The notes under the pieces were generated by a model. That model made no database searches. It was not told where the DNA came from and worked only from the letters and a program-made list of their open reading frames with translations. DNA of 64,000 bases, taken from NCBI GenBank assembly GCA_024500155.1, contig CM044858.1, positions 36,747,786 through 36,811,785 on the forward strand, given 5' to 3'. Each line of letters starts with the position of its first letter. Position 1 is the first letter of the stretch. This document shows, in pieces, positions 56,201 to 64,000 of this stretch. This DNA comes from Chenopodium formosanum (Eukaryota > Streptophyta > Magnoliopsida > Caryophyllales > Amaranthaceae). Made by a program: the position numbers and the translations under genes.

Positions 56201-56726
56201 AAAGGGTAGAAGTCGAAACAAATTCATTACGAGTATAATAGTTGCTTTAGCTGTGGTACAGGAAATAGAGGAGTTGATTGGATACTTTATGAAGTCAATT
56301 ACTGAAGACTTACAAATGTGAGATGGAGGAAGGGTCGACAATTGTGTCGGATAGAAAAAGACAAGTACATTCTTTATTTTCCATGGAGCTATTATGTATA
56401 AATGTATTGCTAAATATCCATTTGACAACTGAGAGGGATTTAGGTTCTTCTTTTGATCTTAATTTGCCGTGATGTTTTCATGGCTCATTGTAGTGTTCTT
56501 TGGCCTAAAATATGAAAAATTACCTAATAAGTGAGAAAGTATTTGATGAGAAAATTGGTGTGGGTTAATGTTGTTAGTTCATGGGTGTTTTAGGACCAAA
56601 TGAATGAATTAGCAAACTCCTTGTTGTATAACTCTGAGGTCGGTGCAATTGTAGTGGTTGCTTTCCAAGTTCATTAATGTACACTACTTTTAATTTGGAG
56701 GGCTTCATGAGAACTCCTAAGGGTTT

Positions 56727-56785
56727 TTTTTTTTTTTTTTTTTTATTATTTTTTTATTTTTTTTATTATTATTTTTTTTTTTTCA
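56727..56785. repeat. Poly(T)-rich tract
   Basis: T runs with a few A interruptions; could mark the reversed tail of a retroposon. Confidence 0.6.
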
Positions 56786-57298
56786 AATTTTATTTCAGGC
56801 AATAAGTATAATGACGTTCTAAGTTCAACTAAGTTAAAATAAGTGCTTGTAAGTTCAGACAGGAAGGTTTAGGTAAATTTAGACAAAACAAGTTCTAGCA
56901 CACTCACATATAGCTATACAAGCTATGCTACTCTGAAAATTATTTCTGATAACATAAGTTTAGATAATTTAAGTTAAGATCATATAATTTCAACCAAATA
57001 TAGTTGAACCAAACAAAGCTTTAATTAAATCAATCAAACACATTCTAGAATGATCAAAGTGTACCGATTAATGAATGCTGCTTGCTACATGTTAATGTTT
57101 GTTAATACTGTGGCAGCTTGTACTCAAGTTTAGTGAATTTTTTTTTGACTGAGTTGTATAGAGAGTTAGGATCATTATTTTGTCAGAATTATGACTAGTA
57201 AGTCATCTGTCTATGGCTCTATCCTGATATTCTTTAAAATTCTATTCATCGGTTTCTTTTCTCCATCTGTAAATGACATCTCAAACACAAAACTTGTC

Positions 57299-57690
57299 CA
57301 TCAGCTGGGCCAGTAATTAAACTTTTTTTTTAGATGACTAGATGTTATAAATGGCTAATGACCACCTGCAGCCTTTTTCACTATATTTGGGTGCTTTAGC
57401 TTGACAGGAATGCTAGGATTTTCCAGAATTGGTTTTTCTTATTCAATACTTATGGATCAAGTGGCTAATCTTGCTCACATACATAACTGGTTCATCAGCT
57501 GGGTCAGGATCAAACTTATCTAGATGACTAGATGGTATAGTTTTTCTATTAACGGTCTAGTGACCAGTATGATACCAGTAACATTTTTCACTATATCTGC
57601 GTGCTTTAGCTTGTTAGGAATGATAGGATATTCCTTGGTTTGGTACTTTCTTTATTAATGCTTATGGATCAAGCTGTTACTCTTGCTTTT
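57299..57690. repeat. Tandem duplication, unit about 190 bp
   Basis: TCATCAGCTGGGCCAG ... CTTATGGATCAAGTGGCTAATCTTGCT (57300-57475) is repeated with changes at 57492-57687. Non-coding; it lies 650 bp beyond the 3' end of the NLR gene. Confidence 0.7.
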
Positions 57691-58342
57691 CTTAGGGGGT
57701 TTCTCTGGTGCTCCTTTTCTCTTTTTCCTCAAAATTTCTTCTTTATATACTCTTAATAATATATACTTCAACTATGTTCTTCTTTTGAAATATAGTAACA
57801 AATATTATGTATTGGCTAACTACTCTCAGTCAAACTATTATTACTAAGAATTATTTAATACGGAGTATGTGTTGTACTTCCAAAATAGAAGACTCCCTGA
57901 TGTGGGAGCTCATTGTAATACAAGGGTGGCATACTGGAATGGGATCTGAATTTCTGATACCATAAATGTAAGGCTTAAAATCTTTTGGGATGATATGTTT
58001 GGTTTTGATGTCCAAAGACTTATGACATTTGGGGGTAGGGGGTTTGACCAGATAAGACACTTGAAAAGCATATAAAATTATTGAAAAATGTGATAACAAT
58101 TATTCTTGCCCGAGAAATTAGTATCTTCTCTTAAATGCAAATAAATACCTTCAACAGCATCCAGTAGCATGACTGAAATCTGTAAGAATAGGTGCACTGG
58201 TGATCAGACTTCTGATCCACTTTTTTCCAAGAAACATGAAAGAATAATATGGAAACAAGAAAAGTAAGTAACACGAGTATGAAGTGGTACATTGGTACAT
58301 GTCTTTTTGTGTCAGTTCGGCTCACAGGATATGAGAACTCTT

Positions 58343-61300
58343 CTAGTATGAAATTCCTGAATTGACGTGGTGCTCTTGTGGGCAGTCTGCTTGCTGAAGA
58401 TTAATGCCACAATCAGGTTGCCACAGTTCAGGGTTTTTTTCCCACTGGAATCAGGAAATTATGTTAGTTAGGGAAACTGATTAGAAAAGAATAAAGAAAA
58501 ACACATGCAAAAATGTAAGGTCAGCCAACTTAAGTATTGGAGCTGCTTATCTGAAGAAAAACTGATGAGAGAAGCTAATGATTCAATTATGTAAAGAAAG
58601 ATGTTATTGTTTAGTTAAATGTATCTCCTCGGGAATAGGAAAGGGCCAAATGGGCTTGGGCACATTGGAAATTGTCATTTTTACTCAGTTAGAGGGTAGC
58701 TTGAACAAGAAGAAGAGGGAAATCAGTTAGAGGGCATTAGTGACTATAGATAGTGGATGTTAAAAGGGAGAGAGATACTATGTTGGAATTTGTTGAGAAT
58801 TTATTTGCTTCAGCTTGTTAGCTTTGGAGTGTGTCAGGCCACTTGAACACATGATAACTATCTTTAGCTTTATGTGATTCTTATATCATCAACCAAAGTT
58901 CAAATTGTTTTTATTTTGATTTCCTGCCCCTATCCCAGTTTAATATAGTAAGTTAGTAACATAGACTTACCGGCAAAGGATTAAACTCATAGTGGTTGGT
59001 TTGGAGATTCAGATTAGTATGCTCGGAAATACTGTTGCGAACGTTTTGCTCAAAATCCTCTGGCATGTTGGTTAGAATCAGTTCCTTTAAGGTGGTTCGT
59101 TCTAGAAACTCATCGGGGAGCTTTTTCAACTGCTGGCAAGATCTGATCTCTAACTCCTTGATATTGGGCATTCCTCCCGGCTTCACTACCCATTCCTCCA
59201 GGTTATTCAGCATCCACAACTTCAATACACGAAGATTAGCAAAGCCATTTTCTGGGCATTGCATTGTTTTTCCACGATAGGATTCAGCCAGGAGCCTGAG
59301 GACAGATAAGTATTGAAGCTGTGACAAAACTCCCATTGGGTCATCATTTAGGTTTGAAACAGACAGTGTGAGAACTCTTATATATGGCGGAAACTCTTCC
59401 TTAATGAGTAGACGGCTCAGCTTTCCAAGCAATTTTAAGTGAGTAATTCTACGTAATTCTGACAAGGATTCCAATTCAAGTCTTGATGGGCAACCCATTT
59501 CATTCTTTGATGTCAAGCTTAATAACTGAAGATGAGTTTGGCTTTTAATCCATTTCAGAAGATCATTAAATCGTGTTAATTGGCGGCAAGTAACGCCTAA
59601 CTCTCGTAGCTCATTCAATTGCTGCAGCTCATTCTCCATATTGCATCCATCATCAATAATTATTCCCCAAAGTGTCAGAAGTTGTGAACTAGGTTGCTGC
59701 ATTCTCGTGTCTAGACGAACCTGAGGGAGATTAAGATGTCGGAGATGCTTCAGTTTCCAAACAGAATTTGGCAAATAGTTGATACATGTGCGCTTTAGGT
59801 CCAGACTTTCAAGGTAGGGAAGATCACCCACAGATTCGGGAAGGTTATCAAGAAATGTCCACCTAAGCCCCAAGTATCTCAATTGAATTAGATGCTTCAA
59901 TGTTGTAGGCAATATTGGCTTATATACCCCTTCCAGATCAAGCACCCTTAGCAGTCCGAAACCTTTACTGCCGATGATTCGACGTAAGAAGTTCCCTACT
60001 CCTTTAGCCGGAGTGTCATATATTGAAAAGTTAAATGAAAAGTAAGATCGCAAATTCTGGAGGTCATCAGAACCAAAATCATCATCTGTGATATCAGCAT
60101 ACTCTACTATTCTACGAATGCTTTGTTCTGATGGTGATGTCTCCGTGGAATTTTGATTGGGTGGTTGTTGTCCTTGTTTTGCGGACCTGTCATGGATATG
60201 AAAAAGCCTAATTTCCTCAGCTTTGGGCAATAACTGTTCACGTAGAAACCCAGGCAAACGGCATTTCTTGGGGCCTCCATCTGACCTAAGCTTGGATACT
60301 TTAACTAAGTTTCTCCTGGCCAAATCATTGAAACACATCTCAGCTAAGTCTTCCCCCAGTCCTGATGAGCGTTGTAGAAACCCCTCTGCAAGCCATAGCC
60401 GAAGAATTCTTCTTACGGAGAGGTCAAATTCTTTTGGAAAGAGTGTCAGGTAGAGCAAGCAGAGCTTATAGTGTGCAGGGAGATCAGCGTAGCTCAACAA
60501 CCAGACATCCATGCTATCCCAGTTAGCCTGGCTGAACAGTCGGCTCCATTCTGCAGAGTTGATCTCCTTGGTCGATAAGAAACCACCAAGGAGCACAATA
60601 TTGAGGGGTAGGCCTTGGCATTTCTGTAGGATCTGTTTCCTTATAGAATTGTGGCCAGAGAGGACACATATGCCCTCTTCATTGCGTAAGCTTTTCGAAA
60701 ATAACTCCCAGCTGTCGATTTTATTAAGTGGTTGCAGTTGAATAGGCTCAGGATCTCCATCCTGTGATTCAGCTATATTCAGCACCACGACTTTACACTC
60801 ATTCATGTCTTGGATATTATTGAGAGTATCTATCAATTCTTTGCAAGCACCCGGCTGCTGCCTTGCATCATCTAATATTATCAAGCACTTCTTCCTGCGG
60901 AGAAATTCACATAGCTTGTCTTTTAGCTCTCCTTCATCAAGAAGTGTTAGCTCATTATCCCTTTTCTTGTTGACCTGATTCCATACTTTTAGCAGTATAT
61001 CTTTAAATACATGCTCCTTAGAGACATCAAGCCAAGCGTGACATATAAACTGCTCCTTAATTGACTTGCAATTGTAAATCCTTTTTACTAGGGTAGTCTT
61101 CCCAGAACCTACAGGACCAACAACATCAATTCGTACCCCATGCTCTCTAGTCAATCTTCTTTCCAGTAATTCTTCGTAATGCTTGAAGCCAACATTATCT
61201 GATTCATCTTCTTCACAAATGCCGCTGAGCATTCGCTTTGTTTGAGAGGAATCACCTGTACAGTGGTTCTTATAACTGAGGTTATCTAAAATTTGCTTAG

Positions 61301-61742
61301 TGGAGATGTCGAGTACAAGCTGCTGCTGCTGCTTCTGTTCTCTGCGAAAGGATAATCCTCTCAAGCTTGCATCTTCAATATTATCCGGCCTTGTCTTATT
61401 TAGGCATTTTATCACCTCCTCAATATGCTTCAATTTCCTTCGAAGCTTCCAGCAGGCTGTTATGGTTGAATCCTTCATCTTCTTGTGTACTAATTTGAGG
61501 ACATAGGATTCAACCATATCCTCCACCTCATATAATGTGTTTAGATATTCCCTAACCCATTTCTTGGCAGCATCGTCATCCTTTTGACGCTCCTCTGCAT
61601 CCGTTAGGAATCCTCGCATCTGCCGAAGCTCTAGTCTGATGTCTTCAACTTGGTTGACGACCTTGTCGAATATTTTGGATTCCTGAATTAGTAGGTCTGT
61701 GAATTTCTGGATAACCACAGAAACAACTGCTTCAATAGCCAT
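58343..61742 (-). CDS. CC-NB-ARC-LRR (CNL) disease resistance-like protein, complete
   Basis: Two coding exons on the minus strand, 58971-61742 and 58343-58444, give 957 residues. The junction CCG|GTAAGT ... TTCCAG|TGG keeps phase 0 and replaces a chance stop 18 bases into the intron. Exon 2 adds 33 residues (WEKNPELWQPDCGINLQQ...). Domains: Rx-type coiled coil (about 1-140) with EVEDMVESY at 72-80 in place of EDVID; NB-ARC with P-loop GPVGSGKTT (209-217), kinase-2 LIILDDA (287-293), QGLPL (377-381), CLLYLTLFPKEF (428-439) and LWLAEGFL (449-456). Leucine-rich repeats follow from about 560 to 920. It would act as an intracellular immune sensor or helper. Odd points: the RNBS-B segment reads CKVVVLNIAES and lacks the usual TTR, and the MHD site reads CRLPGFLRE without His-Asp. 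Both losses suggest altered nucleotide switching. Some plant CNL subgroups are known to lack MHD. The start is the first ATG, as expected for MA(I/E)-type CNLs. Confidence 0.93.
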
Positions 61743-62138
61743 AGTTAGAATAGAAGGTCTAGCTATGGCTGTTATTTAGAATTTTGTGATAAGAGTGGTG
61801 TCTGTGATTTGAGGTAGAATGATAAAGGGGAATACAGAAGTTAGCACTTGGCAGTGTAGAAAAGTCTTGATAGGGTGGGGTTGCTGCACTTAACTTTGTT
61901 TCTGTAGTTATGCTCTTTACTGAGTCACTCAATGCGCCCACACAGTAGAAGACAATTAACTGCGAAATTGACCTTTGTAATTTATAGTCATGTAGTTTTT
62001 ATTTATTATTTTTTTAACAATAAAAAATTAGTCTTGTACGGTACACTAAAACAGTTATACCGTTCACAAAGAACTAATCTCAGATTCTAAAAGCAAAAGC
62101 CCTTTATATTACAAAATGACTAGAATCATTAACTATTA
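61743..62138 (-). promoter_or_regulatory. Upstream region of the NLR gene
   Basis: About 400 bp between the ATG and the Stowaway at 62139. This must contain leader and core promoter; no TATA box could be picked with confidence. Confidence 0.3.
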
Positions 62139-62421
62139 CTCCATCCGTTTTTAAATACTTGTTCCACTTTCCTTTTGCGGCCGTATTTAAATATTTGCTC
62201 CATTTCATTATTTGAAAAGCTTTTACAATATTTAATTATTTTTTCTCACCTAGTGGACCCAACATATATTCTCTTTTCTCCAATTCTCTCCATTACTTTT
62301 GTTTTCTACAATTTTTTATTCTTTCACCAACCCCACTATCTCCATATATTATTATTTTCTCCAATTTCTCCTAAAACTCCGCGCATAGAGAAATGGAGTA
62401 AGTATTTAAAAATGGAGGGAG
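62139..62421. mobile_element. Stowaway MITE, 283 bp, upstream of the NLR
   Basis: CTCCATCCGTTTTTAAATAC and GTATTTAAAAATGGAGGGAG are inverted repeats with TA on both sides. Sequence family of 12991-13295 (shared AATTTCTCCTAAAACTCC and GAGAAATGGAG). Confidence 0.88.
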
Positions 62422-63815
62422 TACTACTTTACTAGACATTGGATGTGAATCATGTGATCAGAGTCATTAGAGTTGTCAACTAATTTTTGAAAATGGAAGT
62501 TTTACCTTGAACAAGATAAGGTTTTATATTACTTGAACCCTTTACATTACCTCAAGTACTCGTGTTGGAATTTTGACACTTAGACATGAGTAAGATGTGT
62601 TGGCCTTTAGTTTTGTGCAAAAGGCCCAAAGCCGTGGACAATTTTTTTCAAAATAACTGAGTTAGACACTTGGACATACCTTTCCTAGCATGAGAAACAT
62701 AGATAGGATCGAGATGACTCGTTGACAGGCTTAGCTTCCATGGGAATAAGCTTCTTGGAAGTTTCTTATTCATTTCACATTTTCTTTAAAACCTATTCCG
62801 TACCAATTGCCAATAAGTAACAGTCTTTCCATTGGCGCACAGCTTGACTAGTTAATAATCGGGACCTTTTCAACTTAGTTAAATTTCCTCGACTTTGTGA
62901 CGAAACATCGTTTAACATTGTTATTGTCACTCAATATATCTTTGATTTTCAAAACCCTTGTTGCCCACTAGCTAGTAAGTAATGTTCCCATGTGTTGTTA
63001 CTTTTGCAAAAGTTTTTAATTTGTTATTAGTCTTTATGCTAGTAGTGCTGCTGTTGTATATAATTTGCTATATTTGAATTTCCATGGTCTCCTAGGCACT
63101 GCTTTGACTATAAGTCTATAACTACTACAAATATTTTATTTCCCTTTGTATTTGATTATGCTAAAATCATACGGAGTATTATTGTAACAAATCGACATAT
63201 TATTTTACATTGTGTATTAGTTAAATGATATGACCAAAGTTATGGACTCAGTAGCAAGTAGCAACTATCTGGGGATGAAGGGGGGTATTTTTTTTCCTAG
63301 ACAAACTAGAAATAGTTTATTTAACATATTTGTGACCGTCCCTCTTGGGTCTCTACCAGTTTCTGCTGGTAAGGAAATTAGGCTACTAAGCCTAGGTAGG
63401 TGGTGGTGGTTCTTGTAGGTATTTTCAATCTGCGATGCTCTTTATGTACCATGTATAGACAATAACTTATCATTCTATTCTGTTGGTTACATTCTTGTAA
63501 GTTTGGTAGACTGAAACCCATGTTACTGCCGAACATATTAACTACGTACCTCTGAAGACATGCTTCTTTTCTTGTATGGAGGGGGAGGGGGTTTGAGGGT
63601 GCATGTAGGAATCTTGTGGAAAGCAACAATAAAACGTTTTAGATAAGCATTCGCAAATAGTACAGACTGTTTACATAACAATTTTAATAATAAAGTACTT
63701 GTTACATTTGAACTCAGATGTGTAAAACTTTTCCTTTGTCTTTTGGCCATTAGTTGAAGAAGAGTGCAGAACTTCATCCTTCCCTGAGAATCGTTGCAGC
63801 CTCTGCGAATTCCTG
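62422..63815. other. Spacer between the two NLR genes
   Basis: No gene recognised. The right part probably contains the 3' UTR of the second NLR. Open frames on either strand here are short and lack family features. Confidence 0.4.
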
Positions 63816-64000
63816 TCATTCGGTTCCATTCTCCTTGATTAATTTTGCCACCTGACTCAGGTAATCTGGAGCTGTTTCCAAAATATCAGCATTGCATTCT
63901 TTGATGAAGAAACATTTTACACATTGCATTGCCCCTTTTCCCATTATCCAGTTCTTCACAGTCAATTTTTCTACGTACAAAACTTCAAGCCGCAGGAATC
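63816..64000 (-). CDS. Second NLR gene, C-terminal LRR end only
   Basis: The minus-strand frame entering at the right edge reads FLRLEVLYVEKLTVKNWIMG then KGAMQCVKCFFIKECNADIL and ends at TGA (63816-63818), 61 residues. The pattern (FxxLExLxIExLxVxxW ... GAMxxLxxLxIxxC) is the last repeat block of CC-NLR proteins. The rest lies right of the window. It is in the same orientation as the NLR at 58.3-61.7 kb. Whether it is intact cannot be seen. Confidence 0.8.
   Translation of the reverse strand, partial: FLRLEVLYVEKLTVKNWIMGKGAMQCVKCFFIKECNADILETAPDYLSQVAKLIKENGTE

Overview
This is nuclear DNA of a flowering plant. It is AT-rich, with intron-split genes that use plant splice sites, a HMGB gene, a coiled-coil NLR and a PPR gene, and many small plant transposons (Stowaway, PIF/Harbinger-like, hAT, Helitron, SINE, LTR and LINE relics). 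The abundance of TACGGAGTA-like Stowaway ends and the SINE style fit a dicot, perhaps Caryophyllales/Amaranthaceae. That placement is an impression, not something proven from the sequence.

Layout. 1-2188 (minus): 5' part of a bromodomain protein gene that runs off the left edge. 2.3-15.3 kb: gene-poor, filled with MITEs (a PIF/Harbinger-like family with internal CAGTTCAG runs and TAA target duplications, several Stowaways, a hAT-type MITE with a perfect 8-bp duplication) and a minisatellite. 15.6-18.4 kb (plus): complete TANGO2-like (NRDE) gene of five coding exons, the first intron being of GC-AG type. 19.4-21.0 kb (minus): a PPR gene, convergent with TANGO2, broken by one in-frame TAG. 21.5-34.2 kb: repeats, including a Helitron array nested in another element and a Ty1/copia reverse-transcriptase relic. 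34.3-36.1 kb (plus): complete HMGB gene, 147 residues. 36.3-58.3 kb: another repeat-rich block with an RNase H-like relic split by a hAT element that itself carries a SINE, a Harbinger MITE, a 379-bp foldback element, a 1.6-kb decayed 25S rRNA fragment, a 1,866-bp solo LTR with its 5-bp duplication, and a LINE reverse-transcriptase relic split by a TIR element. 58.3-61.7 kb (minus): complete CC-NLR gene of two coding exons with altered NB-ARC motifs. 63.8-64.0 kb (minus): 3' end of a second NLR in the same orientation, so the right side is probably an NLR cluster.

The five clear host genes are unrelated housekeeping or defence genes and form no pathway. I found no CRISPR, operon or other prokaryotic system and no convincing new biochemical system. 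The most notable items are the GC-AG intron, the PPR stop codon, the NLR motif losses, the rRNA insertion, and several nested transposons whose boundaries can be read to the base from target-site duplications.
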